Part shown: positions 54,168-63,358 of the stretch, piece after piece | Numbering within the stretch: the stretch's first letter is position 1 | Layout: each line of letters opens with the position of its first letter | Source of the DNA: Catellatospora paridis | GTDB taxonomy: Bacteria > Actinomycetota > Actinomycetes > Mycobacteriales > Micromonosporaceae | NCBI RefSeq assembly: GCF_009720365.1 | Contig: NZ_ML769318.1 | Coordinates: forward strand, 62,001-126,000 | Direction of reading: 5' to 3' | DNA length: 64,000 nucleotides | The notes under the pieces: generated by a model | Seen by the model: the letters and a program-made list of their open reading frames with translations, nothing else | Databases searched by the model: none | What the model was told of the DNA's origin: nothing | Translations under genes and position numbers: made by a program

Positions 54168-55711
54168 GGACGACCGCTGGGACCACCGGCTCGACCACGT
54201 CCGGATTCCGCGCGGCCACCGGGTCCGGCGGGGCGAACGCTGTTGCCGGGTCCGGCGGGGCGCGGACGTCTCGCCGGGGCCTGGTCGAGGGTCGCCTGCA
54301 GGGCCTTGTGGGCACTGCGCTCGCGCCCGCCGCGCGGCGTCGTCTCGCGCGGGCCACCGGTGGACGGCGGCCCGGTGAACCCGGGCCGAGCACAGGGTCG
54401 CGCTTCGGCGGGCGGGCGGCCGGTCAACGCCGACCCGGCCCGCTGACCGCCGATACCTGGTCGCCGCGCCTGACCTGGGCCGTCGCGGTGGTCACCGGCG
54501 CAGGCGCTTGGCTGCTGCTCGGTTCGCCGGTGGGCGGGCTGATCGCGGCCGGATACACCCTGCTCGGACTGCGGATGTGGCGTGAGCAGCGCACCGCACG
54601 ACGCGACTCCGGGCACCGGGAACGGGCCCTCGACCTGCTCGCCGCCTGTGCAGCCGAGCTGCGCGCCGGTGGCGTGGGCACGGTGCTGCTGCTGCCCGAC
54701 GACGAGCTGGACCGGTCGGTGCACGCCGCGCAGCGGCTCGCCGCGAGCACCGGGGCACCCCTGGCCGACCTGCTGGAACGGCTGGAGGAGCAGTGCCGTG
54801 CCGCGGACCGGGCCGACGCGACGGCACACGCGCAGGCGGCCGGCGCGCAACTGACCGCGGTGCTGCTCGCCGCGCTGCCGGTCGGCGGCATCGGGCTCGG
54901 TCACCTGATCGGCGTCGACGCGCTGCGGATCCTGCTGCACACGCCGACCGGAGTGGCCTGTGCCTGCGGAGCCGCCGTGCTCCAGGCGGCGGGCCTCGCG
55001 TGGACCCGGCGGTTGCAGCGGCCGGGTGCCCGTTCCGCCGCGGCCCGGGCCGTCGGGCGGTTCGCGGCCCGGCGGCGGTTGCGCCGGTTGCCGCTGCGGC
55101 GGACCGCGCCGCCGCCGCGCGGGGGTACGCCGTGGCTGTTCGGCGTGGTCGCGGGCGGTGCGGTGGGCGTGCTGCTGCCGTCGATGACCGGTGCGCTGCT
55201 GGGCGTGGCGGTCGCGGCGGTGACCGTGCGGGTGCTGCGGCGGATGGAACCCGCGGCGGTTCGCCTCGAACGGGAGCAGGCACTCGCCGACCTGGCGTGG
55301 GCCGTCGACCTGATCGGCACCGCACTGCGGGCCGGAGCTCCGCTCGACCACGCGGTGCTGAGTGTGGGCGCGGCGCTGGACGGGCCACTGGGCACCCGGC
55401 TGCAGCGGATCGGACGTTCGCTGCGCCTGGGCGCGACCGCCGCCGAAGCCTGGTCGCACCTGGCCGATCTGCCACCCGCCGGCCGGCTGACGGCGGCCGT
55501 GGAACGCAGCTCCGCCAACGGATCCGCGCTGGCCGGAGCGCTGCACCGCTGCGCTGACGACCTGCGCGCGGACGCCGCCGTACGCCGCCAGGCCGGTGCG
55601 CAGCGCGCCGGTGTCCTGATCGTCCTCCCGCTCGGGCTGTGCTTCCTGCCCGCCTTCGTGCTCGCCGGCCTGGTGCCGGTGGTCCTCGCCGTGCTCGGCG
55701 AGGTGCTGTGA
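54164..55711 (+). CDS. TadB-TadC fusion, pilus assembly membrane platform
   Basis: A single uninterrupted 515-aa frame. Residues 1-90 are a low-complexity Gly/Thr/Arg-rich leader. About 95-290 match TadB (helices near WAVAVVTGAGAWLLL and LLAALPVGGIGLGHLIG, with the T2SSF cytosolic module LAACAAELRAGGV). About 325-515 match TadC (WLFGVVAGGAVGVLLPSM, LAWAVDLIGTALRAGAPLDH, final helices VLIVLPLGLCFLPAFVLAGL). In mycobacteria these are two genes (Rv3658c, Rv3657c). TadB and TadC work as inner-membrane partners, so a fusion is plausible. Confidence 0.83.
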   Translation: MRTTAGTTGSTTSGFRAATGSGGANAVAGSGGARTSRRGLVEGRLQGLVGTALAPAARRRLARATGGRRPGEPGPSTGSRFGGRAAGQRRPGPLTADTWSPRLTWAVAVVTGAGAWLLLGSPVGGLIAAGYTLLGLRMWREQRTARRDSGHRERALDLLAACAAELRAGGVGTVLLLPDDELDRSVHAAQRLAASTGAPLADLLERLEEQCRAADRADATAHAQAAGAQLTAVLLAALPVGGIGLGHLIGVDALRILLHTPTGVACACGAAVLQAAGLAWTRRLQRPGARSAAARAVGRFAARRRLRRLPLRRTAPPPRGGTPWLFGVVAGGAVGVLLPSMTGALLGVAVAAVTVRVLRRMEPAAVRLEREQALADLAWAVDLIGTALRAGAPLDHAVLSVGAALDGPLGTRLQRIGRSLRLGATAAEAWSHLADLPPAGRLTAAVERSSANGSALAGALHRCADDLRADAAVRRQAGAQRAGVLIVLPLGLCFLPAFVLAGLVPVVLAVLGEVL

Positions 55712-55733
55712 CCAACCCTGAAAGGAGATCGTC

Positions 55734-56090
55734 ATGCCCCGACAGAGGTCCCTGCGAGCGGAGGGCCCGCTCGCGGCCGCCGCGGCTCGCACCTCCATCC
55801 GCCCGCCGGTGCCTGTACCGGCCCTGCTGCGCGACGTCGACGCGGACGCCGCCGCAATCCTCGCCGAAACCGTGGGCTCGGCCGACACGGAGCCGAGCCG
55901 CCGCACTGCCCGCCCCGAGGACGCTGCGGCGGCGCGTCCGGCCGGACCGCCGGACGCCGGGATGAACACCGCCGAGTACGCGGTCGGCACGCTGGCGGCG
56001 GTCGCGTTCGCGGGCCTGCTGCTCAAGGTGCTGACCAGCGACAGCGTGCAGGCGGCGCTGGCCGGTGTGATCCAACGGGCGCTCGGGTGA
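55734..56090 (+). CDS. Flp/DUF4244-type pilin with unusually long leader
   Basis: A 118-aa protein whose last 42 residues look like a DUF4244/Flp pilin: cleavage after Gly76, mature start MNTAEYAVGTLAAVAFAGLL with Glu at position 5, a hydrophobic helix and a short tail. The first 76 residues are hydrophilic (PPVPVPALLRDVDADAAAIL), far longer than a usual Flp leader. AAAGGAG lies before the ATG. It would be the main subunit of the pilus built by the tad genes. Confidence 0.78.
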   Translation: MPRQRSLRAEGPLAAAAARTSIRPPVPVPALLRDVDADAAAILAETVGSADTEPSRRTARPEDAAAARPAGPPDAGMNTAEYAVGTLAAVAFAGLLLKVLTSDSVQAALAGVIQRALG

Positions 56091-56377
56091 GCCGAAGGGA
56101 TCGGGGTAGCGCGACCGCCGAGCTGGCGGTTGCGCTACCCGCCGTGGTGCTGCTGCTGGTCACCGGCATCGGCGCGGTCGCCGCCGTGACCGTGAAGCTG
56201 GGGTGTGTCGCCGCCGCCCGCGACGCCGCGCTCACCGCCGCCCGCGGCGGTGCCGCGCCGGGTGGGGCCAGCGTGAACGTCACCGGGGATACCGTCACCG
56301 CGACGGTGCGGCGCTCGATCCGGGTGACTGAGCTGACCTGCACCGCGACCGCCGCCCGGGAACCGGGTGCGCCATGA
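56087..56377 (+). CDS. TadE-like minor pilin
   Basis: A 96-aa protein with a basic start, GSATAELAVALPAVVLLLVTG (prepilin-like TadE helix with Glu) and a short external part with two cysteines (Cys40 and a later one). Matches the TadE family in length and position (Rv3655c equivalent). GTGA overlap with the pilin gene and ATGA overlap with the next. Confidence 0.83.
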   Translation: MSRRDRGSATAELAVALPAVVLLLVTGIGAVAAVTVKLGCVAAARDAALTAARGGAAPGGASVNVTGDTVTATVRRSIRVTELTCTATAAREPGAP

Positions 56378-56694
56378 GCTCGCTGTATGCGCTCGGCGTG
56401 GGACTGGTCTTCGTGGCCGCGGGCACCGTGGTGGCCGCCGACGGCGCACAGTTGATCGCCCGTGAGCAGGCGCAGACCGCCGCCGACCTCGGTGCGCTCG
56501 CGGGTGCGGCGCATGCGATCGACGGGGCTGATGCGGCCTGCGGCCGGGCCGCCGTGATCGCCGCCGCCAACGCCGCGACCGTCTCCGCCTGCCACCTCGA
56601 CGGCCTCGACCTGACCCTCTCCGTCCAGGTGGTGACCGCTGCCGGCGCCGCCGAAGCCACCGCCGTCGCCGGCCCGATCCGGGAGTCGCCGTGA
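56374..56694 (+). CDS. Second TadE/TadG-like protein (Rv3654c type)
   Basis: A 106-aa secreted or membrane-anchored protein: one N-terminal helix (LYALGVGLVFVAAGTVVAAD), then the AREQAQTAADLGALAGAA segment typical of Flp-associated 'helicase/secretion neighbourhood' TadE-like proteins, and two cysteines. It ends the tad operon; the helicase gene converges 45 bases away. Confidence 0.82.
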   Translation: MSSLYALGVGLVFVAAGTVVAADGAQLIAREQAQTAADLGALAGAAHAIDGADAACGRAAVIAAANAATVSACHLDGLDLTLSVQVVTAAGAAEATAVAGPIRESP

Positions 56695-56739
56695 CCGGCC
56701 CGTGCGTCCCGCGGCCACCCCCGGCGGGCCGGGCTGCCC

Positions 56740-59004
56740 TCAGGTCGTGTGGGGTGGGAGGTGGGTGAGGATGGTGTCGAGGACGGTTACGGCGCCGGGT
56801 TTGTCTAGGGGGTTGTTGCCGTTGCCGCACTTGGGGGACTGGACGCAGCTGGGGCAGCCGCGTTCGCAGGCGCATTCGGCGACCGCGGTGCGGGTCGCGC
56901 CGAGCCATTCGGCCGCCATGCCGTAGGCGCGTTCGGCGAAACCGGCTCCGCCGGGGTGGCCGTCGTACACGAAGATGGTCGGCGCGTCGGTGTCGGCGTG
57001 CCGGGCGGTGGACAGGCCGCCGATGTCCCACCGGTCGCAGCTCGCGACCAGCGGCAGCAGCCCGATCGCGGCGTGCTCGGCGGCGTGCAGCGAGCCGGGC
57101 AGGTCCTCGAGCCCGGCGACGGCGGACTCCTCGATGGTGGCCCAGACCGCGACCGTGCGCAGGGTGCGGGTGGGCAGGTCGAGGGGCCAGGTGCCGAGCA
57201 CCTCGCCGCTGTCCATGCGGCGGCGCTGGAACGACACGACCTGGCTGGTCACTTCGACCTCGCCGAGGAACAGCCGGACCGGCCCGGCGTCCACCTGGGA
57301 GCGCACCTCCAGCACGGTGAGGTCGATGGTGTCGCGGGCGTGCGTGGAGTACGGCGGGTTGTCGGCCTCGACCAGGGCCACCCCGTCGGCGAGGTCGAGG
57401 GTCTGCACGACGTAGACGCGGCCCTGGTGGGTGTAGACGGCGCCGGGGTGCAGGTGGTGGTGGGCGGCGCCGGCGTCGGCGGTGCCGATGAGGCGTCCGG
57501 TGGCGGCTTCGATGACGGCGATCGGCGGGCCGCCGGTGCCGCGCAGGTCGATCTCGGGGCGCTGCGGGTGGGTCCAGTACCAGCCGGTGGGGCGGCGGCG
57601 CAGCGCGCCCGCGGCGACGAGCTCGTCGAGCAGGGCGAGGTCCGCGCCGAACAGGGGCAGGTCGGCCTCGGTGAGCGGCTGCTCGGCGGCGGCGGTGCAC
57701 AGGTGCGGGGCGAGCACGTACGGGTTGGCGGGGTCGAACACGGTGGCCTCGACGGCCTTGCCGAACAGCGCCTGTGGGTGGTGCACCAGGTAGGTGTCGA
57801 GCGGGTCGTCGCGGGCGACGAGCACGCAGAGCCCGTCGCGTCCGGCCCGGCCCGCCCGGCCCGCGCGCTGCCAGACTGCGGCGCGGGTGCCGGGGTAGCC
57901 GGCCAGCAGCACCGCGTCCAGGCCGGTGACGTCGATGCCCAGCTCCAGGGCGTTGGTCGTGGCCAGGCCGGTGAGGGTGCCGTCGGTGAGCTGCTGTTCC
58001 AGGGTGCGCCGTTCCTCACGCAGGTAGCCGGCCCGGTAGGCGGCGACCTGGCGGCCGAGGCCGGGCTGCGCCTCCTCCAGCGCGGCGCGCGCGTGCCCGG
58101 CCACCACCTCGGCGCCGCGGCGGGAGGGCACGAAGGCGAGGGTGCGTACGCCCTGCACGACCGCGTCGGCGAGCAGGTCGGCGGTCTCACGCAGCGCGGA
58201 GCGGCGGACCGGGGCGGCGTCGCCGTTGCCGTCCTTGCCGGGCAGCTCGGGCGGCTCCCAGAGGGCGAAGGTCATCGAGCCGCGCGGTGCGGCGTCCTCG
58301 GTGACGGCCCGCACGGGGCGGCCGATGAGCTTGCCCGCGCTGCCCGCCGGGTCGCCGGAGGTCGCGGAGGCCAGCAGGAACACCGGCCCGCCGCCGGGCC
58401 GTTCGGTGAGGCGGCGCAGGCGGCGCAGGATGTGGGCGACGTGGGCCCCGAAGACGCCGCGGTAGCTGTGGCTCTCGTCGACGATCACGTAGCGCAGGTT
58501 GCGCAGCACACCGGACCACCGCTGATGGCCCGGCAGCAGGCTGTGGTGCAGCAGGTCGGGGTTGGTGAGGATGACGTTGGCGTGCTGGCGGATCCAGTCT
58601 CGCTCCTCGCGCGGGGTGTCGCCGTCACAGACCGCGGCGCGCAGGCCGGGCAGGTTCAGGCCGGTCAGCGCGCGGTGCTGGTCGGCGGCGAGTGCCTTGG
58701 TCGGCGCGAGGTAGAGGACCCGGGCCCGGGGCCGGGTGAGCACCGCGGACAGCGCGGGCAGCTGGTAGGCCAGCGACTTGCCGGAGCCGGTGCCGGTGGA
58801 GATGACCACGTCCGTGCCGCCCCAGGCCAGCTCGGCGGCCTCGACCTGGTGCTCCCACGGGGCGGTGATGCCGCCCGCGTGCAGCGCCCCGAGCAGTTCG
58901 GCGGGGACCCAGTCCGGCCACGCGGCGGCGCGCCCGGCCCGCGCGGGCAGCAGCTCGACGTGCGTGACCTGGTCACGTTTGAGCCAGTACGGCAGCAGGT
59001 CCAC
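56740..59004 (-). CDS. DEAD/DEAH-box helicase with DUF1998 (MrfA/Rv3649 type)
   Basis: A 754-aa helicase. Walker A STGTGSGKS (about residues 69-77), DEAH-type box VIVDESHSYRGVFGAH, motif VI QRAGRAGRAGRDG, and a C-terminal DUF1998 with the zinc cysteines CACERGCPSCVQSPKCGNGN. The family includes MrfA of Bacillus, which repairs mitomycin lesions. The GTG at 59004 is preferred over a longer basic N terminus because CAGAGT (plus-strand 59011-59016) ends six bases before it with no Shine-Dalgarno sequence. Confidence 0.92.
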   Translation of the reverse strand: MDLLPYWLKRDQVTHVELLPARAGRAAAWPDWVPAELLGALHAGGITAPWEHQVEAAELAWGGTDVVISTGTGSGKSLAYQLPALSAVLTRPRARVLYLAPTKALAADQHRALTGLNLPGLRAAVCDGDTPREERDWIRQHANVILTNPDLLHHSLLPGHQRWSGVLRNLRYVIVDESHSYRGVFGAHVAHILRRLRRLTERPGGGPVFLLASATSGDPAGSAGKLIGRPVRAVTEDAAPRGSMTFALWEPPELPGKDGNGDAAPVRRSALRETADLLADAVVQGVRTLAFVPSRRGAEVVAGHARAALEEAQPGLGRQVAAYRAGYLREERRTLEQQLTDGTLTGLATTNALELGIDVTGLDAVLLAGYPGTRAAVWQRAGRAGRAGRDGLCVLVARDDPLDTYLVHHPQALFGKAVEATVFDPANPYVLAPHLCTAAAEQPLTEADLPLFGADLALLDELVAAGALRRRPTGWYWTHPQRPEIDLRGTGGPPIAVIEAATGRLIGTADAGAAHHHLHPGAVYTHQGRVYVVQTLDLADGVALVEADNPPYSTHARDTIDLTVLEVRSQVDAGPVRLFLGEVEVTSQVVSFQRRRMDSGEVLGTWPLDLPTRTLRTVAVWATIEESAVAGLEDLPGSLHAAEHAAIGLLPLVASCDRWDIGGLSTARHADTDAPTIFVYDGHPGGAGFAERAYGMAAEWLGATRTAVAECACERGCPSCVQSPKCGNGNNPLDKPGAVTVLDTILTHLPPHTT

Positions 59005-59309
59005 CCCAGCACTCTGCCACCGCGGGCCACGCCGCGGCCAGCCGCCGGTGCCCGCCCGACGGCGACCCGGGCCGTGACCTCGGCGCGAGGACGCCACCTG
59101 CGGTTTCTCCGAATGGCCCGCCGAGGTGCCGGTCGGGGCGGTACCTTGCCCGAAACCGCACGCCGTCCGGTGGCCGTCCGCGGTCCGTGTGAGTGCGCGT
59201 TAAGGGCAAAGGGCGCGTAGCCCGGAAACCAGACCAGTGGTTAGATGCATGGGGATCGGGCGCACGGAGAGATTCCGGGCAGTGACCGGACGTCGTAGAG
59301 GAGGTGCCG
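59005..59309. other. Divergent intergenic region, helicase / STAS gene
   Basis: 305 bases without a gene. It holds the helicase -10-like CAGAGT at its left end and, at the right, a TTAGAT stretch (about 59239) and the GAGGAGG site of the STAS gene. No clear operator or alternative-sigma promoter was recognised. Confidence 0.4.
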
Positions 59310-59645
59310 ATGGAGCTGTCGCTGGCAACGCGTGTCGTCGCCGCGCACACCGTGCTCGAAGTCGGCGGCGAGGTGGACGTCTACACCGCTCCGAAGCTGC
59401 GTGAACGCATCACCGAGCTGCTGGACAGCGGGGTGACCGCGGTGGTGGTCGATCTCGCCCGGGTCGACTTCATGGACTCGACCGGGCTCGGCGTGCTGGT
59501 CGGCGGGCTGCGCAGGGCGCGGGCCGCGGGAGCCACCTTCGGTGTGGTGTGTTCGCGGGAGTCGCTGCTGAAGATCTTCCGCATCACCGCGCTGGACCAG
59601 GTGCTACCGCTGTACCCGTCCGTCGACGCGGCCACCGCGAGTTGA
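59310..59645 (+). CDS. Anti-sigma factor antagonist (STAS domain)
   Basis: A 111-aa SpoIIAA/RsbV-type protein, with Ser57 in the phosphorylation motif FMDSTGLGVLVGG and EVDVYTAPKLRERI in front. When unphosphorylated such proteins bind an anti-sigma kinase and free its sigma factor. GAGGAGG ends five to six bases before the ATG. The adjacent ATPase gene is the likely partner; no sigma gene is nearby. Confidence 0.92.
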   Translation: MELSLATRVVAAHTVLEVGGEVDVYTAPKLRERITELLDSGVTAVVVDLARVDFMDSTGLGVLVGGLRRARAAGATFGVVCSRESLLKIFRITALDQVLPLYPSVDAATAS

Positions 59646-59656
59646 CCAGCGCGGAC

Positions 59657-60067
59657 ATGGCGACCGTCCGGCTCGAATTCACTCCAGAACCCGCGCACGT
59701 GCGAACGGCGCGGCTCGTCGGCGTGGCCGTCGCCCGGCGTGCCGGGGTGCCCGACGACCAGCTGGACGAGGTGCGCCTGGCGATCGGCGAGGCGTGCGCG
59801 CGGGCCGTGGCCCGGCACCAGCGGGTGGGCCTGCGCGACGTGGTCGCGGTCGCGTTCACCGACGGCGACCGGTATGTCGTGCAGGTGTGGGACCACGCCG
59901 GCGACGAGGAGCAGATCACCGACGAGGAGCAGATCACCGTCGACGTGAGCGCCAGCCTGTTGCAGGCGATCGTGAAGGATCTGCAGGTTCGACCGCTGGA
60001 AGGCGGCCCCGGCACCGAGGTGCAGATGGCCTGGCCGGTTCGGCGCGCCTCGCGTCTTGGGCGCTGA
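59657..60067 (+). CDS. RsbW-like anti-sigma ATPase (HATPase_c)
   Basis: A 136-aa histidine-kinase-like ATPase: N-box region DQLDEVRLAIGEACARAV (with the Glu and Ala expected of RsbW-type proteins), then VWDHAGDEEQ in the G1 position, and GGPGTEVQMAWPV near the end. An 18-base perfect tandem duplication gives DEEQITDEEQIT near the ATP lid. ATG at 59657; an in-frame TTG overlapping the STAS stop is possible. It should bind the STAS protein and a sigma factor. Confidence 0.83.
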   Translation: MATVRLEFTPEPAHVRTARLVGVAVARRAGVPDDQLDEVRLAIGEACARAVARHQRVGLRDVVAVAFTDGDRYVVQVWDHAGDEEQITDEEQITVDVSASLLQAIVKDLQVRPLEGGPGTEVQMAWPVRRASRLGR

Positions 60068-60160
60068 TTCACTCACCTGCGGGCATAGAGTCGCTGAGCG
60101 TACCCCACAACCTGGGAGCGGCGCAGCAACGAAGATCACCGCGACACGGCAGGTGGCGGG

Positions 60161-60191
60161 TGTGACCCCGGCCACGTGTCCGGTTTACAGT
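60161..60191 (+). promoter_or_regulatory. Possible hppA promoter
   Basis: GTGACC (60162-60167) and TACAGT (60186-60191) with an 18-base spacer, about 90 bases before the hppA start. Weak -35 match. Confidence 0.3.
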
Positions 60192-60282
60192 TCACGGGTT
60201 GTTTCCAGGCCGTAACCGACGTCACTCGTGGCCGACGGCGCGGCTGCCTCACAAGTAGATCGTGATCTTTGGGAGGACAAAG

Positions 60283-62628
60283 ATGTCCGGGTCCACTCTC
60301 GTCGCTCCTGACGGCGAGCTGGCCCTTACCGGCGCAAACGTTTCGTACGTGGTCGTCGCGGCTGTGATCGCACTGGTGGCGCTGGGTTTTGCCGCCGTGC
60401 TGGTCAGGGCCGTGCTTGCAACCGGTAAGGGCACCGAAAAGATGCAGGAGATTGCCGGGGCCGTCCAGGAGGGCGCGTCGGCATACCTGTTCCGCCAGTT
60501 CAAAACGCTCGGCATCTTCGTGGTGCTCGCGGTCATCCTGCTCTTCCTGCTGCCGGTCCACGGCGACGGTGACAACGACACCGCGCTGAAGATCGGCCGT
60601 TCCGCATTCTTCGTGGTGGGCGCGCTGTTCAGCGCCTTCATCGGCGGCGCCGGCATGGCGCTGGCGACCCGGGCCAACGTGCGGGTGGCCGCGGCGGCCC
60701 GCGAGGCCGAGGGTGGCCGTGAGGCCGCCATGGCGATCGCCTTCCGCACCGGTGGTGTGGTCGGCTTCCTGACGGTGGGCCTGGGCCTGTTCGGCGCGGC
60801 GCTGGTGGTGTGGATCTACGGGATCGACGCCGCGACCGTGCTGGAGGGCTTCGGCTTCGGCGCCGCGCTGCTCGCGATGTTCATGCGGGTCGGCGGCGGC
60901 ATCTTCACCAAGGCCGCCGACGTCGGCGCGGACCTGGTCGGCAAGGTCGAGCAGGGCATTCCCGAGGACGACCCGCGCAACGCGGCGACCATCGCCGACA
61001 ACGTGGGCGACAACGTCGGCGACTGCGCCGGCATGGCCGCCGACCTGTTCGAGTCGTACGCGGTGACCCTGGTCGCGGCCCTGATCCTGGGCCGGGCCGC
61101 GTTCGGCGTGGACGGCCTGGTCTTCCCGCTGATCGTCTCCACCATCGGCGTGCTGATCGCGATCGTCGGCGTGTTCCTGACCCGCCTGCGCAAGTCCGAC
61201 AAGAACGGCCTGCAGGCGATCAACCGCGCCTTCTACATCTCCGCCGCGCTGTCCGCGGTCGTGGTGGCCGGCGCTTCGCTGTACTACCTGCCGAAGACCT
61301 TCGGCGAGCTCGGCAAGCCCGAGATCAGCGGCAACCCGCAGATCGTCGCCATCGGCGCGGTCGTCATCGGTATCGTGCTGGCCGCCGCCATCCAGGCGCT
61401 GACCGGCTACTTCACCGAGACCGGGCGGCGTCCGGTGCAGGACATCGGCAAGTCGTCGGAGACCGGCGCGGCGACCGTGGTGCTCGCGGGCATCAGCGTC
61501 GGCCTGGAGTCGGCCGTCTACTCGGCGCTGCTCATCGGCGCGGCGGTGTACGGCGCGTTCCTGCTGGGCGGCGGCACGCTGGTCGTGTCGCTGTTCGCCA
61601 TCGCGCTGGCCGGCTGCGGCCTGCTGACCACCGTCGGCGTCATCGTGGCCATGGACACCTTCGGCCCGATCTCCGACAACGCGCAGGGCATCGCGGAGAT
61701 GTCCGGCGACATCGACGAGCAGGGCTCGCGCACGCTGACCGAGCTCGACGCGGTCGGCAACACCACCAAGGCGATCACCAAGGGCATCGCGATCGCGACG
61801 GCCGTGCTGGCCGCGACCGCGCTGTTCGGGTCGTACACCGACACCCTGGGCGTCTCGCTGGCCGAGGCGGGTGAGACCGCGGAGGGCTTCGTCAACAACA
61901 TGCTCAACGTGGCGAACCCGGCCAACCTGGTCGGCCTGCTGATCGGCGTGTCGGTCGTCTTCCTGTTCTCGGGTCTGGCCATCAACGCGGTGTCGCGTTC
62001 GGCCGGCGCGGTGGTGCACGAGGTGCGCCGCCAGTTCCGCGAGCTGCCGGGCATCATGGACGGCACGCAGCGGCCCGAGTACGGCAAGGTCGTCGACATC
62101 TGCACCCGCGACGCCCAGCGGGAGCTGATGACCCCGGGTCTGCTCGCGGTCCTCGCCCCGATCGCCGTCGGCTTCGGCCTCGGCGCGGGCGCGCTGGCGG
62201 CGTACCTGGCCGGCGCCATCGGCGCGGGCACCCTGATGGCGGTGTTCCTGGCCAACTCCGGTGGCGCCTGGGACAACGCGAAGAAGATGGTCGAGGACGG
62301 CGCGCACGGCGGCAAGGGCTCGTCGTCGCACGAGGCGACCATCATCGGCGACACGGTCGGCGACCCGTTCAAGGACACCGCCGGTCCGGCCATCAACCCG
62401 CTGCTCAAGGTCATGAACCTGGTGTCGCTGCTGATCGCCCCCGCCGTGGTGGCGCTCTGGTACGGCAGCACCGAGAATGCCACCGCCCGCAACCTGATCG
62501 CGATCGGCGCGACTCTGGTGATCGTGGTGGCCGTGGTCATCAGCAAGCGGAAGCCGATCACCGTCGGCGGCGACGACGAGGGAAAAGCTGACGCTGCGCC
62601 GACGCAGCGCGAGAAGGTCAACGCCTGA
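60283..62628 (+). CDS. hppA: Proton-pumping membrane pyrophosphatase, potassium-independent type
   Basis: A 781-aa H+-PPase with about 16 helices that couples pyrophosphate hydrolysis to proton export. Signature DVGADLVGKVEQGIPEDDPR with the substrate aspartates and NVGDNVGDCAGMAADLFESY, both intact. The GNTTKA motif has Lys where potassium-dependent enzymes have Ala, so the enzyme should not need potassium. GGGAGG lies six bases before the ATG; an upstream ATG at 60262 overlaps that site and is less likely. Monocistronic, followed by a terminator. Confidence 0.96.
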   Translation: MSGSTLVAPDGELALTGANVSYVVVAAVIALVALGFAAVLVRAVLATGKGTEKMQEIAGAVQEGASAYLFRQFKTLGIFVVLAVILLFLLPVHGDGDNDTALKIGRSAFFVVGALFSAFIGGAGMALATRANVRVAAAAREAEGGREAAMAIAFRTGGVVGFLTVGLGLFGAALVVWIYGIDAATVLEGFGFGAALLAMFMRVGGGIFTKAADVGADLVGKVEQGIPEDDPRNAATIADNVGDNVGDCAGMAADLFESYAVTLVAALILGRAAFGVDGLVFPLIVSTIGVLIAIVGVFLTRLRKSDKNGLQAINRAFYISAALSAVVVAGASLYYLPKTFGELGKPEISGNPQIVAIGAVVIGIVLAAAIQALTGYFTETGRRPVQDIGKSSETGAATVVLAGISVGLESAVYSALLIGAAVYGAFLLGGGTLVVSLFAIALAGCGLLTTVGVIVAMDTFGPISDNAQGIAEMSGDIDEQGSRTLTELDAVGNTTKAITKGIAIATAVLAATALFGSYTDTLGVSLAEAGETAEGFVNNMLNVANPANLVGLLIGVSVVFLFSGLAINAVSRSAGAVVHEVRRQFRELPGIMDGTQRPEYGKVVDICTRDAQRELMTPGLLAVLAPIAVGFGLGAGALAAYLAGAIGAGTLMAVFLANSGGAWDNAKKMVEDGAHGGKGSSSHEATIIGDTVGDPFKDTAGPAINPLLKVMNLVSLLIAPAVVALWYGSTENATARNLIAIGATLVIVVAVVISKRKPITVGGDDEGKADAAPTQREKVNA

Positions 62629-62642
62629 CGCACCGCACCTCC

Positions 62643-62674
62643 GCGGCGCCCTCCCCACCCGGGGAGGGCGCCGC
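62643..62674 (+). terminator. Terminator of hppA
   Basis: GCGGCGCCCTCCCC (62643-62656) pairs perfectly with 62661-62674 and is followed by TCCCTTTT. Confidence 0.88.
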
Positions 62675-62824
62675 TCCCTTTTGCGCCTCGTCCAGCCCGC
62701 CCCCGGACCCGCCGCGCGGCGGCGACCCGGCGCGCAGGCCCGGAGCTGCCCCGTTTGCCCGTGTCGCGGCGTACATCCACGCAAGATCGCCGCGGCTGCG
62801 GTAGGCGGCGCTAGGCTGCACATC

Positions 62825-63358
62825 ATGCGTAGGCCCCGCGCTGGTTTCTTGCCGCTGCTGTTCGTGGTGGTGGCGGTGTCGGGTGGGTGCGTGGCGGACG
62901 GGCCACCGCCGAGGGTGTGGGCTGCTTCGGTGTGCGGGGCGCTCAATCCGTGGCGGGAGGAGATCGCCACGTTGACGACGCGGGCGCAGCAGCAGACGCC
63001 CACCTCGACCACGCCCCAGCAGGCCAAGGAGAACCTGGTCCGCATGCTGGAGGGGGCCAGGGACGCCAGCGAGAAGGCCCGCGGCCGCATCGTCGACGCC
63101 GGGGTGCCCGAGGTGGACGGCGGGGACGCCATCGCCGAAGGGGTGACCGAGTCGCTGGCGAAGGTGCGTGACGCCTACGGCCGGGCCGGCGAGGCGTTGC
63201 GGGGGCTGTCCACCGACGACGCGGCCGCCTTCTACACCGGCGTCAGCACGGTCATGACGACCCTGCAGCAGGAGTACGACGCCAGCGCGCTGGACACCGG
63301 CGAGCTGCGCTCCACCGAGCTGCAGCAGGCTTTCGGCGAGGTGCCGGAGTGTCTCTGA
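62825..63358 (+). CDS. Lipoprotein of unknown function
   Basis: A 177-aa protein with a type II signal peptide (lipobox VSGGC, Cys22) and a mostly helical mature part with a Thr/Gln spacer (RAQQQTPTSTTPQQ) and two further cysteines (one near the N terminus, one at PECL). Not assigned to a family. TAGGCT (62812-62817) ends seven bases before the ATG and there is no Shine-Dalgarno sequence, so it is probably leaderless. The next gene overlaps its end. Confidence 0.82.
   Translation: MRRPRAGFLPLLFVVVAVSGGCVADGPPPRVWAASVCGALNPWREEIATLTTRAQQQTPTSTTPQQAKENLVRMLEGARDASEKARGRIVDAGVPEVDGGDAIAEGVTESLAKVRDAYGRAGEALRGLSTDDAAAFYTGVSTVMTTLQQEYDASALDTGELRSTELQQAFGEVPECL

Noticed and set aside
60262-60282. 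Upstream ATG as start of hppA
   Set aside because: It would place the GGGAGG site inside the coding region; the ATG at 60283 has correct spacing.
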